64,000 nucleotides of DNA, taken from Trogon surrucura (taxonomy: Eukaryota; Chordata; Aves; Trogoniformes; Trogonidae). This document shows, one piece after another, positions 1 through 12,689 of this stretch (position 1 is its first letter; each line of letters starts with the position of its first letter). The notes under the pieces are model-generated. The model was not told where the DNA came from, did not search any database, and was given only the letters and a program-made list of their open reading frames with translations. The stretch is taken from NCBI GenBank assembly GCA_020746105.1, contig CM036658.1, positions 12,012,689-12,076,688 of the forward strand, in the 5' to 3' direction. Position numbers and translations under genes: made by a program.

Positions 1-2223
1 ATCCCATGGTCCCATCGCTGCAAGGAGATCCCAGGTGCATTTGGAAGAGCAAGTGAGAAACACCAGTGAACTGAGTTCACAAGCTCTGCCATATCTGTGA
101 TGGCTTTGCCAAATGCAGAGGGAGATACCATATTGACAGTTCTTTGGAGTGAATCTTGACTGTCAGACGATTTGGCATTGCTGGCTGATCTAGATACAGT
201 TTGAAAATCTTCCACTCTTGAAAGTTGACTTGCCTTTAGAATAGAATGTAGTATGGAAAAACTAGGCTGATTCACTTTATTACAATTCAAATTCCAGTTA
301 GCCGTGAAAATCAAATAACAAAAAAAGTCTGTGTTAAACTGGCTTGCTCTTGGTCTCTGACCTTGGTCCCTTCTTTGTCTTGACTTTCATTTATCGTAGA
401 AGAAAAAAGAAAAAAAAACATAAAGGGATTTGAACAGCAGTACTTCAAAATACATCTTTTCTAAGGGCCCACAATTGTTAAGACATCTTACATTTCAGGT
501 CTATAGATGTTCAGGTTGTATAAAAGTCTTGTTAGGTAACAGAATTGATACTTTCGGTTGATGCTAAACAGGAAAAAAGTTGGCCTATAAGAAATAAAAT
601 AACACTAGAAGATGTGATAGAAGACTCTTTCAAAAAAAATGGAGTTTTCTATTTAATGAGTTAATCTCACTGTGCCAGTAAACCCGTATGCAGTTCTCTC
701 TTCACAAAAAAAAAAGGACATGGAAGAAGGAGATTCCTTTTCATGTCTGACATTTGCCCTTTGCTATTCTTTTCTATATGAGCTAGGTCAGATAAAACTT
801 ATATGTTTCGCATAAAGCACAAAAATAATTCTTGGGGCTATTGCAACTAATTCTGGATATAGACCTCAAAAATGAGAGCTGTAGTGAGAGACTACAACAT
901 CCTAAGAGTCATTTAAAAAAAAAAAAAATTTTATCCTTTACCTTGGAGTATTACTGAATACATATGACTGAATATTGCTGCCAGTGCAGAAACTACGTCT
1001 CATAAAGGCAATGGCCGTGCTCTCTTCAACTTCCTTGCTTATTGTACTATAGGTGGCAGCAGGAGCCATTGGTCACATAAGCAGACTGAGGGAAACAGAG
1101 ACGTGCAACTAGAGATAATGACAGCGTCATTAATGTTTTATTTTTCTCACAAGCAGTTGTGAATAAGATGCATTTCAACCAAAAGTGTGGTTCGGACCTG
1201 CTATTTCTAGGTGGAGGAGGTAGGCATTTTGCCTATCAAATCAAGTAGGTGTCTTTAAACAATTCTGAAATGTGAGGATGCAGCTGAGGGAACAAGGGAA
1301 AATTTTCAATGAAATTATTTTTTTGTGGAAATACAGAGGTGTTTTGAATATTGTTATACATCTGCAGTAGGCAGACTTTTGCAAGTGTCTTCACAACAGG
1401 ATGCTGTTATGTAATTGTAGAAACAGTAAAAATGTGGTTACAGAAATCACAAATCACAGAAAGACTTCTATGAAATATGTCAGCTCTTTTTGCAAATGTG
1501 AGATGGTACAGGAGAGACACATAATGAGGCATTTCATTGTTGCAGTTTTGAAATTTATTTTGTGTATTTGCTCTCATCTGATAACACAATCATACGTCAG
1601 TATGCCTTGATTTACCAGTATGCTCTCAATAAATTTTCTAATAGGCCAAAGTTTGTGCGTTTTTCTCAGGAGCATTTACCGGTAATCTTGAAACCAGGCA
1701 TCATTGTTAAAAAGCAAAACAAAACCCAAACAAAACAAGCTATGTTTGTATAGTGTTAATTAATCTACAATCTGAAAAAAAAAAAACACTCAAAACCTCT
1801 AGGGTTTAATAAAATGAAGGGCACTGAATGAGGCAGATGCTTTTTGGAATATCCCAGAGAGCTGTGATAGTGAGACAGATTTGACCATATGTTTCATTTC
1901 ACACTTTCTCAAAGGTTTTTATTGATTTGGTTAAAGTGTTGTATGAGCATAGCATTGCCAATAGCAGAGTATTAAGATGTGTTACCCATGGTGGCACTGT
2001 AGCTACAAGTTTATTTGGAATCCTTTGTTATGTAACAAAATATCTCGTGCTGACAACTTTATGGAAAACTAGGTAATTTTGTTTGTTGTTTACTGCCTAG
2101 TTTACCTCCTTTAAAGTGAAGCTGTGCACTTGGGAAATACATTTATTTGAGCAGTAATTTTGATCTACCAAGACACCAGTCTTCCAAACTTCCACCTTTG
2201 CACCTTGTCTCTCGTGCTATTAG
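1..2223. other. Non-coding stretch, no gene seen
   Basis: AT-rich DNA with short A runs (for example near 405-420, 708-718 and 915-930). Open frames here stay under 75 codons, overlap on both strands and show no domain. I see no repeat I can name. It is probably intergenic or intronic DNA. Confidence 0.6.
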
Positions 2224-3470
2224 GAGCAGTCAACATGGTTTTTCCCAAGAGGAAGTCATGTTTAACCGACCTGATAGCCTTTTATAAGGACATAATCAGG
2301 TGGATAGATAATGGCAGTGCAATGGACATGGTTTATCTGGATTTCAGTAAAGCATTTGACACCATCTCCAACAGCATCCTCACAACTAAACTGAGGAAGT
2401 GTGGTCTGGATGATCAGGTAGTGAGGTGAAATGTGAACTGATTGAAGGAAAGAAGTCAGAGAGTCAATGAGACTGAGTCTACTTGGAGGTCTGCATCTAG
2501 TCAAGTCCCTCAGGGTTTAGTACTGGCACCAATATATTCAATACATTCATCAGTGACTTAGATGAGGGAACAGCGTGCAGTGTCAGCAAGTTTGCTGATG
2601 ACACAAAACTGAGAGGAGTGGCTGACATGCCAGAAGGCTGTGCTGCCATTTGGAGAGACCTGGACAGGCTGGAGAGTTGGGCGGGGAGAAATTTTATGAA
2701 ATTCAACAAGGGCAAGCGTAGAGTCTAGCACCTGGGAAAGAATAACCCCATGTGCCAGTATAGGTTGGGGACTGCCCTGCTGGAGAGCAGCGTAGGAGAA
2801 AGGGACCTGGGGGTTCAGGTGGACAGCAGGATGACCATGAGCCAGCACTGTGCCCTCGTGGCCAAGAAGGCCAATGGCATCCTGAGGTGTATTAGAAGGG
2901 GGGTGGATGGTGTGTCGAGAGAGGTCCTCCTGCCCCTCTACTCTGCCCTGGCGAGGCCACATCTGGAATATTGTGTCCAGTTCTGGGCCCCTCAGTTCAA
3001 GAGAGACAGGGAACTGCTGGAGAGAGTCCAACGCAGAGCCACAGAGATGATGAAGGGAGTGGAGCATCTCCCTTATGAGGAAAGGCTGAAGGAGCTGAGT
3101 CACTTTAGCTTGGAGAAGAGAAGATTAAGGGGTGACTTCATTAATGTTTATAAGTATGTAAAGGGCGAGTGTCAGGAGGATGGAGCCATTTTCAGTGATG
3201 TCCAATGATAGGACAAGGGGCAACAGATGCAAGCCAGAGCATAGGAGGTTCCACAAAAATATTAGGAAAAACTTTTTCCCTGTGAGGGTGTCAGAGCACT
3301 GGCACAGGCTGCCCAGGGAGGTTGTGGAGTCTCCTTCTCTGGAGACATTCAAAACCCACCTGGACGCGTTCCTTTGTGACCTACTGTAGGTGATCCTGCT
3401 CTGGCAGGGGGGTTGGACTAGATGACCTTTTAAGGTTCCTTTCAACCCCTAACATTCTGTGCTTCTGAGT
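2224..3470 (+). mobile_element. CR1 LINE, 5'-truncated, degraded
   Basis: This is the 3' part of a CR1 non-LTR retrotransposon, whose ORF2 encodes endonuclease and reverse transcriptase (RT). What is left starts in the RT fingers/palm. It reads the LDFSKAFDT motif near 2338-2370, then after a frameshift the catalytic FADDTKL motif near 2591-2612. A long open frame (2750-3208) follows with the typical C-terminal blocks [16 protein letters not shown] and [16 protein letters not shown]. The frame is broken by stops near 2427 and 2728 and by shifts, so it is dead. The end (about 3400-3470) has the CR1 3' UTR form 'GGTTGGACTAGATGACCTTT' and a decayed octamer tail (ATTCTGTG CTTCTGAG). The left edge is approximate. 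Confidence 0.93.
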
Positions 3471-6400
3471 GTTATTGCAGATGGTACTTTGGTGTATGTT
3501 CACCTTTGTTCCTACTACCGTAAATTTTATTTGCAGCTATGCACATATTTTGTGCATACTACAGTTGATGTTTCTTCTACGTCATCTACATTCTAGTTGT
3601 TTTTTCTTGTATCTCTAGTAGATTTACTTACAGGGCATTGTTTTTACCATTTACTTCTGTTTAAGTAAAGAATTTATGTTTGTACATCTTGATACATTTT
3701 TAATTCAGTCACAAAGGACCATTCTGTTAAGCAGTTTCAGTACAGATGGCAAGTAGAAGACAATGAAAACATAATTCAAGGGAATATAAGAGAAAACAAT
3801 AGCTGTATGCCTCTATATCTTATGTTTGTAGTTTTTAATATTTATAAATTATAGTACACTTAGAGTGTTGTCAGATTCACTTGTACATCTTGGCTTAGAA
3901 GTATCTTGTTGTTGAAATACTGTGGAACAAGCAGAATATGCTACTGCTTCTTTTATATTCACATCCTTTTTAGTTTTAGAAGAGGTCACTCATAAATCTG
4001 TGTTACTGACTTACATTTACATCAAAGATAAGCATATCATGCTTCGTTTTTCCAGCATAATAATTAAACACCATATAGTGATCTTGTTGACACTGAACTG
4101 TTGCACAGAAGTGTTCCTCACTGTTATTACAGAGAGAAACAGTGAAGGTGTGGTGCTTGTGAACTTCCAGAGATTCAGGCCTTAATAAGTAACCGTCTTT
4201 ATATATTATATCAAACCAATCTTCCAAGTAAGTAAGTATAGACTGATCGCTGTTTACTGCAAGTATACATACTTCTCATGCCCACATTCACAAAGCTTTT
4301 ATTTTTCCCATTTTCCATGACTGGGTCTTGCATTTAAATGATATAATTCCCTAGGGAAGGACAAATGTAGGAACTTAACAAACTTTCTTTTCTTTCAGGC
4401 TCCATTAAGTTAGTGCTTTTCTTTCCTCCTCTCTCTCTCCTTTGAAAAAGTGAGTAAATATTTATTTTGGAGCAAAATAAAGGCGAGCTTCCATCGCACT
4501 TTTTTTTTTTCTTGTGTGTGGGGTTAGGAGCAACTATGTGTTGCCTTTTTTGGTTTTTGGTCTGGAGTCATAAAATGCTCGTTTTGTAGACCTTTGCCTT
4601 GTCAAGTAACCATAAACCAGCTAAGAAAAACAATCCATTTAAGACTGGGGTGTTTGGACTCTGTACATTAGTATTTCATGCTCCTAGATGTTGACCATGA
4701 AGTGTGTATCAAAATAAGTGTGCAAAAGAATAAACTCCCCTCTTCTCGAGATCTTTTTACAGTGAGGATGCATTAATGAGTCCACTATAACCAAAAAAGC
4801 ATCTTGGTTTTGTTATAGAAAATCTTTGATAATAATTCTAAGACTTCCAAGAAATTTCAAAAACCAGCTGGAAGAAAATTTTAAACTCTTTACTAAAACT
4901 TTATTGAAGTCTGAGGATAAGCATGCATATTAATTTTATGGCTCTAGGTCATTTTTAATTTGCAACCTCCTTTGCTTGTTCAATAGATGTGCAGAACATA
5001 GCATTCCTTTCTACGTAGATAACCTTAGCAAACTTTTTTATTAATAAAACGCTGAAGCGCCACATAGAAAAGATGTAACATTCTATTTGCAATTACAATT
5101 TTAAATCTGCATATGGTATATCTGTTTCTTTATAATAATACTAATGAGGTGAGCGATGTCTAAAATCTGTGTTGGTTTCCAATATTTCACTGTAGCATTT
5201 CATTCTCAGCAAGTGCTTGTGGGTTTGAATTTTTTTTTTTTTTAAATTTGACAAATTTAACCTTTCAGACTTATATTTTTCATTTTTACTTTGTGCTGTT
5301 AAAAAGTAACAGGTGCTAAAAAAAATGGTAGAGCGGGGAGAAGTTCCTAAACTGTAATAACAGTATGTACAACTTTATGTCACTGTGGTAAATAGATAAT
5401 ACCTCTAAATGCTTGAGCATTTATCAGAAAGAGTAGCATAACAAGCCTCCTATTAGAGTTTTGTTTTGAAATAATTTAAAACTTTGTTTGAACATCAGTC
5501 CAAAAGGTTAAGTTTTCTTAATTTATATTTTTCTGCTTCAGTAGCAATATTCTGTATGGTTGCCTTGGCTGAAAGTTTGGATATTCAACCTGTTGCCTTT
5601 GGTTACTGTCATTGCATTAAAGACTTGCAAATATCCATATTTTTATAGAAAACCAGCAGTTTTTGTATTAGTTCAGGCTGTAGGTCGCTGCTCAGATTTG
5701 TAACCCTCTTTTAAATTTTTCGAATGACATGAAGCTGAAACTAGTGTGATAGTGCAAAACTTCACAGGACTTAGACATTTCTATGCTATTAGTTTGTATA
5801 GGATTGAGTTTTATATAACTTTGGTGTAGAAGTTCCACACAAACAGTTTCAATACTCATGTAGTGTTTTCTCATTTTAATTAATTCAGAAATATATTTTC
5901 TGTTTAAATGAAACATTGAGAATCCTGCTTTGATGCGTTGATTTCTTCCAGTGCGTACTTTCGAGTGTCGTGTAAAGATGATGATTTATAATGAAGTTCA
6001 TTTAGTGTGATTCATTTCTTAGTAGTCTCAGAGCACTTTATAGTTGGAGAATTATACTTCAAATTAATTTAAAAATTAAACAGTAAAGTAGTGACAATCA
6101 TCTGCTATTCATCAAGTGTAAAAAGCTCTCATCTAAGAAATAATTTATAACTGTCTGAGAAAGAATCACCAAAACACTTTGTAAACATGCATCACTGTCC
6201 TATCATTTCATAGACTTATATTAACAAGAATCTTTAGCATTGAAGCTGACATCATTTCCACTGCAACAGGTAAGGGTGGTGTGGTCAGCATCATATCCAC
6301 AGGGGCAAAAGTGGTCATACCTTACACACAGGGCTTAAATACGAAGAACCAAGGTGAGCGGTGGTTCCTTGCAGGAGGACTAGAGAAGCCAAAGTCATCA

Positions 6401-9400
6401 TGCCTGTGTCCTCTCTGAGACAAGCAATGACACTTTGTGCACTACCACTGCTCTGTTCACAAGGAGGTTAAGTAGGAGAAACAAAGCGCATCAAAGAGCA
6501 ACACAGGAGTGTATTGAAAATGACTGACAGTGAGTAAGAGGGCAGAGGTGAAAAGTTAAGAACTAGCTACACTGTAAGTACAAATATGGAAAGCTGGCAT
6601 CTCCTTCCACTCCTGCTAACCTTGCAGGGCCAACAAAGCTGGGAGGGCGTGACCCAGCTCTCCTCCCTTTCTTCCCTATCAACAACACAGTTTGGCAATT
6701 TTCCCCTAGGTCTGTGTGCGTGTTCCCTCTGACGGCATTGGAGTTCCACAGTTATTACTAATGACACAATCTGAAAACTGTGGGTCTGTTTACACATTAG
6801 TAACCATCTAATTTGTCTCGCAAAATTGTTATTACTGCTGATTACGTACTTCAGTCCCTTCAGTATGGCTCTATTAACACAGTTACCAAATTATCCTATG
6901 ATTTGGGCTGACTTCTCTGTGTCAAGGGTACTTTAATTTTTAATGGGTTACAGGAGCTACAGCTTTGCCAGGTCTCTCACCTAATATCTGACAGAATTCT
7001 GAAACCCCACACTGGGAGGCAGGAAGCAGTGTCAGTACTTTATCCTTCAAAGACAATCTGGAACACAAGATTCAATAGGACTGTGAAGTCTCAAAAATGA
7101 GATAAAAGTTCCTTTGAATCAACTTCATTTGTTCAAATCTTGTAATTTTCATTGGTTAGTGTTTTTGCATTCTTCAGGCTGGCGACACAAGAAACTCCAG
7201 ATGTTCAGCTGTCTCACCCGGGCTGTAAGCTATCCAAGCCCACGTGGCTGAGACAATGCATTTGGGGTCTAGAAGTGATGCTGAAGTGAAAGAGGTGTCA
7301 TAGAGATCCTCAGCACACACAGATCTGGGGACTGGCTCCGAGGCAAGACAGGAAAGTTACTTGAGGGGATATAACGGATAAAATTTTGACATCAGTTTAC
7401 ACCATCATAATTCAATTCTGAGTGGAAGATCTTGACCAGAAAACAATGCTATTTGCCACAGGTACGCTGTAGCAGCAAAAACAAACAGGAAAAAGTGCTC
7501 TTATGTGAATTATTGTTACAGAAATTCTGAAAGGAAGAGAGAATAATTTTTTTGTCAGCACTTTTAGTCTGATTAATTTGTTCGTGACTGGAATGTGACT
7601 TCAGTTCTGCTCTTATTAAAAAAAGTCAACAATAACCAGCCACAACAGGTCTGGTTTTGGTAATGATGTGAAAGATGTTACCGGACCAAATCTGTCCATA
7701 GACTCACTTGACGAGGAGCAGTATATAAGCCATTTCCCACACCAGGAAGCAAAATATTTTGTCATGGCACCTCTCGCATCAGCATGACATGGCTTCGGCC
7801 TGTACAGAGAGGTCGTAATTGAACAGTTGGCTATGTATAACCTTGCTATTGAGGTTGCAGAGCCACTGGAAACAAGGGTATACAGCAAAGGTGATGAAAG
7901 CAGCCAGACAGGAACTTAAGCCCATGTACAGTCTCCCACTGTACTGCATGCTCGAGACCAGGGTAATACAGGTGCTGGGGCTGCATTTTATTTCTTGTCT
8001 GAGTGCACTCACAGCAATGGGTTAAGGAAAGGGGTCATGGAGGACCAGCAAGGACTATGCCACTGGTCTGGGGCTCAAAGCTGTAGCAAAGAGCTGTGTG
8101 GAGCTGTAGTTTCTCCACAAACAGCAGATGCTTCCGTGTTTCTTCATACTGTGATTGACCCACATGTTATGAGATCTTGATACAGGCAAAAAAATAACTA
8201 TTCTCCTCCACAAGTGCTGACGTCTCTCTGAGAGGTTCAGCACACTTCACAGCACAAAGGTATTGGAGCAACAGTGAAGCAGGAAAGGCATTTAATAGGT
8301 CAGGGGAATTTAATTAGTACAATTTGAAGGAGGACAGTGTAGCAATATGTTAGCACAGTAGCTTGCCGTGTCAAGCTGCTTTTATTTAAGTAATTGCTTA
8401 GTTTGTTGGTCTTGATTTGTTGGTCCCTGAAGTATTCTTGACAAACTGAAATATGTCATGCAGCACCGTAAGAAAACAAAATCTGCTCTAGAAAGTAGCA
8501 AAAATATGGCAAATGGCATTTTATTCCTAAGGTGAAAGATGAGGAGGAGAGAGTGGCATGGTGTAGTCCCTGAAATGTTTGCTTGGTCAGACTGCACCCG
8601 AGCAATTCTAAATCATTTTACAGTGAGGAGTAAATGGTGCTGAGCTCTGCTGCAATCTTGTTTGGTAGTATTCGTATGCTGAAGCTTTGTCAAAGTATAA
8701 ATGTAAATAAAGGGAAATAATTCAAAACCTCACACGTAGTTTCAAAGTGGTATATAGAGATTAACTTTATTGACTCACATTAATGCTGAAAAGAGCTGCA
8801 TGGTTAAATCCTCAAGCATTACTGTTATTCCACCACACTCTCGCTGGGGTTTCCCAGAGCTTATCACCTATGTTACTCTGTGAATGCAGTTTAGCAAGTG
8901 TCTACAGATTAAAGATGGGGGATTTAGGTAAGTGTTTAGGTTTGCTACAGATGAAATATCACATGGCTGGAGGGGAGAGGAAAGAAAGATTTAGTTTGTG
9001 TTTCAAATTCTGATGGAATTAGAACACAAAGATGACATAAACCCCTTGCTCTATGTGGGGTAACACAGTCTTGTTGAAATTTCTGTGGCAAAAGTGGTTT
9101 TCAGACTTTTTTTTGTGCTTACTCATTTTCCAATTATACTTAATTGGCATTATATTGGATAATGGAAAAAGTTAACTCTGATCTTTCATCATTTTGGTAA
9201 TGTGTTCTTTTTTAATTATTGTCATTGGCTTGGGATTTTAATTTGCATTTTAATAAGTTTAATTAAGCAATCAGTGAATATTTATTGCTGGAACAATTAA
9301 GTTTGTGATTTTCAAAAAAGTACTTAAAAAAAATCAATTCCAACCAGAAGTTCGGGTGAGAATAAATACTGTTGTGCAACGAATTTTAAAAGAAGCTTAT

Positions 9401-10363
9401 TATCTTTTGTATAAATCTGAACATGAAGGAAGATCTAAAAATAATGTGTAGCAAGGAAAATAAATTAGAGCTTTATGATGGAGACTGCACAATCCACAAA
9501 TTTAGCCTGACTGATTAAAAATATCTGACCATAATATATTAACAAACCAGGCTACTACCTTATCAGCAACATATTTTTCGGGTAGGAAACAAAGCTGTCT
9601 AGAACCATATTCCTGACATTTCTAGATATACAGAATAGTGTTTGAGATTGTTTTGCAATGGATAATTTTTCCACAAGATGGCACAAGAAATCAGTCATTC
9701 TAGTCCCATAAGAGCAGTGTTATTTTCTCTATTTTGATTCTGACAGACAGGTATGCCCTAATAGCCTACTAAGCAATTACAATATAATGTTCCCAGCTGA
9801 GAGTTTGGAATTTGTTATTGTACATTAATAACTGAGAGATAACCGTGTGGCAAGGGGAGCACTTTTTATTTGTTGACTAGGGGACACAGAACAGTATTAC
9901 TGTAGCTAAATTGTTTTTAACTAATATACATAAATATTCATGGAACTCACATGAATTAAATTACAAAGGCATCTGTTACACCATGAGGGACTTAGTGCTA
10001 CAATGGGCACTTAATCCTCAATTGGAAAACACCATCTAAAAAAGCCCTCTCAATCCAATCCCTCTTCATGTGACTAAGATACTAAAATTTATAACAAATC
10101 CCTGGTGAAGGCCACTAAAATATAACGAATAATGAGCTTAGGGGAAGAGAAAAAAAAAAAAAGAAAGAAAAAGAAAGGGATAGGCAGTAGCAATTTCAAT
10201 CTGATTTTTTCGAGTATTCTACTGAAAGATGCCTTTGTAACTGGATAGCATGATATGTTACAGTCTACCTTGTCACTTAAGAATTGTTTGAAGAAGTAAT
10301 AAAAAATATGATAAAAGAACAGTTTACAACAGGTAAACACGTAAGCATGGCCTAAAAGACATC
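3471..10363. other. Long AT-rich non-coding stretch
   Basis: No open frame beyond about 90 codons and no recognisable domain on either strand. Contents worth noting are homopolymer runs at about 4500-4511 (T), 5229-5244 (T) and 10149-10178 (A-rich, with GAAA units), and many AT-rich blocks. Base composition is even, without CpG-rich islands. I see no exon, RNA gene or nameable repeat. Confidence 0.55.
10149..10178. repeat. A-rich simple repeat
   Basis: A run of about 14 adenines followed by GAAA-like units. It could be a microsatellite or the tail of a decayed retroposon; no retroposon body is visible beside it. Confidence 0.7.
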
Positions 10364-10440
10364 ATAGAATCACAGAACTGTCCAGGTTGGAAAAGACCTT
10401 TAAGATCAAGTCCAGCCATGTGAACTAACAGTGAGTTTAC
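10364..10440 (-). mobile_element. CR1 LINE 3' tail fragment, antisense
   Basis: The sequence ATCATAGAATCACAGAA followed by 'AGGTTGGAAAAGACCTTTAAG' is the reverse complement of a CR1 3' end (octamer tail plus the last part of the 3' UTR). Only the final 70-80 bp are visible, so this is a severely 5'-truncated insertion. It lies about 250 bp upstream of provirus A and is not part of it. The right edge, where similarity fades near 10440, is uncertain. Confidence 0.8.
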
Positions 10441-10686
10441 ATTAAGCTTTCTGCAATCTTTAAGTGAATTAGCCAACCTGAGGTTTCTCTTTAGAGATGT
10501 GTCTTCTCTGGGCTACTGCAGCCGTCAGAACCTGGCATGTTGGTGTTCACTTACATGTTTTCCGGATTGCAAAAGGACTTTCTTTTCTTCCAGAAAACAC
10601 GAAACATGAATATTTTTTGTGGAGAACCATGCATGGACTCCGACATGGTAGAGAACGGAATCTGCTTTAGTGCAAGCAGGCACACA

Positions 10687-10692
10687 TATTTA
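10687..10692. repeat. Target site duplication, left copy (provirus A)
   Basis: TATTTA directly before the TG that starts the 5' LTR. The same six bases follow the 3' LTR at 14069-14074. Six-base duplications are usual for alpha- and betaretrovirus-like elements. Confidence 0.85.
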
Positions 10693-11093
10693 TGTAGAGA
10701 AATTTCTTATGGAGCAGAGGCGTGGTATCCCTTTAAAGGTTTTGGACAACCCATCTTAGGCCTAAACAAAGGCTCTGTCCTTGGAACTGCCTTGGGGAAC
10801 GGAGAGGAGGAGGTTTTATCTGTTTTGTGAGAGCTTTGCGAGATGCTTGGCTGGAGGTGCTGGCCCCTGGGGGAGAAGGGGGCACGAGAGCCGCCTGGAC
10901 AGTTGAATGGCACTACCCAATAAAATGCTGGCGCGTGTAAACCTGTAACTGACCAACTCTGTTAAGGGGCAGGTGCAGGGACACTGCTGAACTGTATAGA
11001 TTGAGCTGTCCGGGGCAATAAAGGGAGGACGACTTGTAACCGTATTGGTGAGATGGTCGTTACTTGGCTGGCTCTCTGAAGGAACCCTCTTCA
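10693..11093 (+). repeat. 5' LTR of provirus A
   Basis: It starts TGTAGAG and ends CTTCA, about 401 bp. It carries 'CCCAATAAAATGCTGG' near 10917-10932 and a second AATAAA near 11017 ('GGGCAATAAAGGG'); the latter is a plausible polyadenylation signal. The match to the 3' LTR at 13672-14068 is clear through most of its length, with a small indel around 10805-10820. Confidence 0.9.
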
Positions 11094-11096
11094 TTC

Positions 11097-11114
11097 TGGC
11101 GCCCGAACAGGGAC
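11097..11114 (+). other. Primer-binding site for tRNA-Lys
   Basis: TGGCGCCCGAACAGGGAC lies three bases after the 5' LTR. This 18-mer is the standard complement of the 3' end of tRNA-Lys(UUU), the primer for first-strand DNA synthesis in lysine-primed retroviruses. Alpharetroviruses of birds normally use tRNA-Trp instead. Confidence 0.92.
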
Positions 11115-11275
11115 CCTCTATGGACGCTTAAATGCGGATTGCTTAAATGCGGGAAGACTCGGAAGCATCGGACGTGAGCTGATTTGGGAGCCGGAGAGCC
11201 GGAGGCAGGAGAGTTCCGGGTGTGGCCAAAAGGGCACCGGAGACCAGAGCTTGAGCGGCCGATCAAGCCCCTGCC

Positions 11276-11284
11276 AAGGTAAGA
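11276..11284 (+). promoter_or_regulatory. Candidate major splice donor in leader
   Basis: AAG|GTAAGA is a near-perfect 5' splice site, 11 bases before the gag ATG. It is conserved in provirus B (33840-33848). In retroviruses a leader donor is used to make the spliced env message. Confidence 0.6.
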
Positions 11285-11289
11285 CCGGG

Positions 11290-11610
11290 ATGGAAACGGA
11301 CGCGGCAACTCGCCTGCTTAGTATACTCTCTAAGAGAGGAGAAAAAGTAAAGGAGCGAGATGTATTAGCCCCATGGGCTCAGAAGCGGGATAAAATGAAG
11401 GACTCATCCTTAATCTTTAGTTCAATGGAATGGCGTGAAGCAGGAGACTTTTTGTGGGACTGTACTCTAGAGGGAGGAAAAGAAGGAAAAGAAGCGAAAA
11501 AACTAGGAACGGTTTGAAAAACCATAATAAGCACTTTAGAAATTATGCAAGCAAAAAAGAAAGTCACCGTGGTGGTGACTGAAGCCTTGGGATGGAAAAA
11601 AAAAAAACAA
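11290..11610 (+). pseudogene. gag N-terminus (matrix-like), broken
   Basis: The ATG after the leader begins METDAATRLLSILSKRG, followed by a charged segment rich in Lys, Glu and Trp. The position right after the leader and the match to provirus B (33854-34180) identify it as the start of Gag, most likely the matrix region. An in-frame TGA ends the frame at 11515-11517, where provirus B has a Trp codon. Reading can be followed to about 11597, where it runs into an A-rich stretch and the foreign LTR-like segment. A longer frame opens upstream at 11251, but only the 11290 ATG is shared with provirus B. The family assignment rests on position and context, not on a diagnostic motif. Confidence 0.65.
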
Positions 11611-11625
11611 ACAAGGGGGGCGAAC

Positions 11626-11930
11626 TGCAGATACCTTACATCTTACAGGTAGCCATGCTGGCAGCACTGTGTTGCAGAATTAAGACTTTCGTCCTTGAGC
11701 TCTTTTCTAAACAAGTACATAACTCTTGCTTGCTAATTATGAAAAGAGACCTTGACCAGCCAAGTACAGCTCATGTTGGGAGCTTGTCCGTGAGAATGAA
11801 CAGATAAGGTACTTCTTGTACACCAGATGTGCATGGGCCTGAATGGGAGAGTATGATCAAAACAGACCTGGGAAAGTCTGCTCTCCCTGTGTGATAACAG
11901 AGTGATTGAAGGAATACATGAGCTAATAAG
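11626..11930 (+). repeat. Foreign LTR-like segment inside gag of provirus A
   Basis: It begins TGCAGATACC and runs about 305 bp to AGCTAATAAG, where it is cut off by an A-rich run. The same sequence lies at 34215-34572 in provirus B and, inverted, at 14081-14424 just outside provirus A. The fullest copy (B) starts TG and ends CA, as LTRs do. It has no coding potential and splits gag. It may be a solo LTR of another retroviral family captured in gag; the family is not recognised. The alternative is a non-LTR repeat of unknown type. Confidence 0.55.
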
Positions 11931-11974
11931 AAAAAAAAAAAAAAAGGAAAAAAAAAGAAAAAAATAAAAAGGAC

Positions 11975-12357
11975 AGGAAGATCAAGATGAACCCATGAAA
12001 GAGATCCTAAACAAACTCGCTGAATTATCAACTAGACAGCAAGAAATAGAAGAAACCCTTAAACTAGTTTCATCGTCACTTTGGAGACAACCAGAAACAG
12101 TATTTAAGATCCCATGAGAGATTCAACCCTTATCCCATATAGTATTACCAGTTGAACCCTCAGCTCCCCCACTACCACCAGCTCCCTCACTCAGGCGTGA
12201 TTTTCAAGCTCAAACCATAAAGGATCCTTTGCAACAGCGATGGAGCGGTGTCATCAGAGACGCTATAATAGAGGGAGATGGGGAAGCAGCCAGTTCGATT
12301 GCGTGTCCTGTTATTATTAATATCGGACAAGGGACCTGGGAACCGCACGATCCTGCG
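11975..12357 (+). pseudogene. gag middle region, proline-rich, broken
   Basis: This reads a helical segment (EPMKEILNKLAEL) and then a proline-rich linker (APPLPPAPSL) near 12161-12190. It ends in a stretch that reads SSIACPVIINIGQGTWEPHD at its 3' end. The same order occurs in provirus B at 34668-34975. In retroviral Gag, such a proline-rich linker usually comes before capsid. A TGA interrupts the frame near 12116. The right edge is an abrupt jump into env-like sequence at about 12355, so the rest of gag and all of pol are missing. Confidence 0.6.
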
Positions 12358-12359
12358 TG

Positions 12360-12665
12360 ATGTGGCTGTGCATCATCCTCTTACTTCAACAGTGTAGCAG
12401 CAACACGACCATGCACTGGGCCTGCCTGTTGAATCCCTTTGTTCGCCCAGTGACGTGATGGGACCCTGAAGTACCGATTACCAATGACGACATGCATTGG
12501 ACTGGCAGAAGATGGTTATGGGTGATGGCAGAGCAATTATGGGAAAATGTGACTGTTTTCAGTGTTACCTCTTGTATTAATATGTATCCTCTTTGTGTGA
12601 CTAACAATGAAGCTTATATTGGTTGTGTAAGACTGTCTAATCAAAGCCACTTAATAGCAGAGTGA
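12360..12665 (+). pseudogene. env surface-subunit-like N-terminus, broken
   Basis: An ATG opens with a short hydrophobic stretch (WLCIILLL) that looks like the core of a signal peptide. A tryptophan- and cysteine-containing sequence follows, with Asn-X-Ser/Thr sites (NTT, NVT, NQS). These are general marks of a retroviral surface glycoprotein. An in-frame TGA lies at 12456-12458, and the frame then continues to a stop at 12663-12665. Provirus B lacks this segment. Its place between gag and the transmembrane piece fits env, but I cannot assign it to a specific envelope class. Confidence 0.5.
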
Positions 12666-12689
12666 TCTTTCTTTAGCTAAAAGCAAGGC

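Noticed and set aside
7720..7800. TATA-like 'AGTATATAAGCC' as a promoter
   Set aside because: An isolated TATA match in AT-rich DNA, with no gene downstream.
10816..11308. Antisense frames in LTR and leader of provirus A
   Set aside because: They recur in every LTR copy because the LTR is GC-rich in parts; no retroviral antisense gene motif.
12360..12665. Assigning the env piece to lentiviruses because of the Lys primer site and a vague Cys/Trp pattern
   Set aside because: The Lys primer is shared by many class II elements, and the protein match is too short to place.
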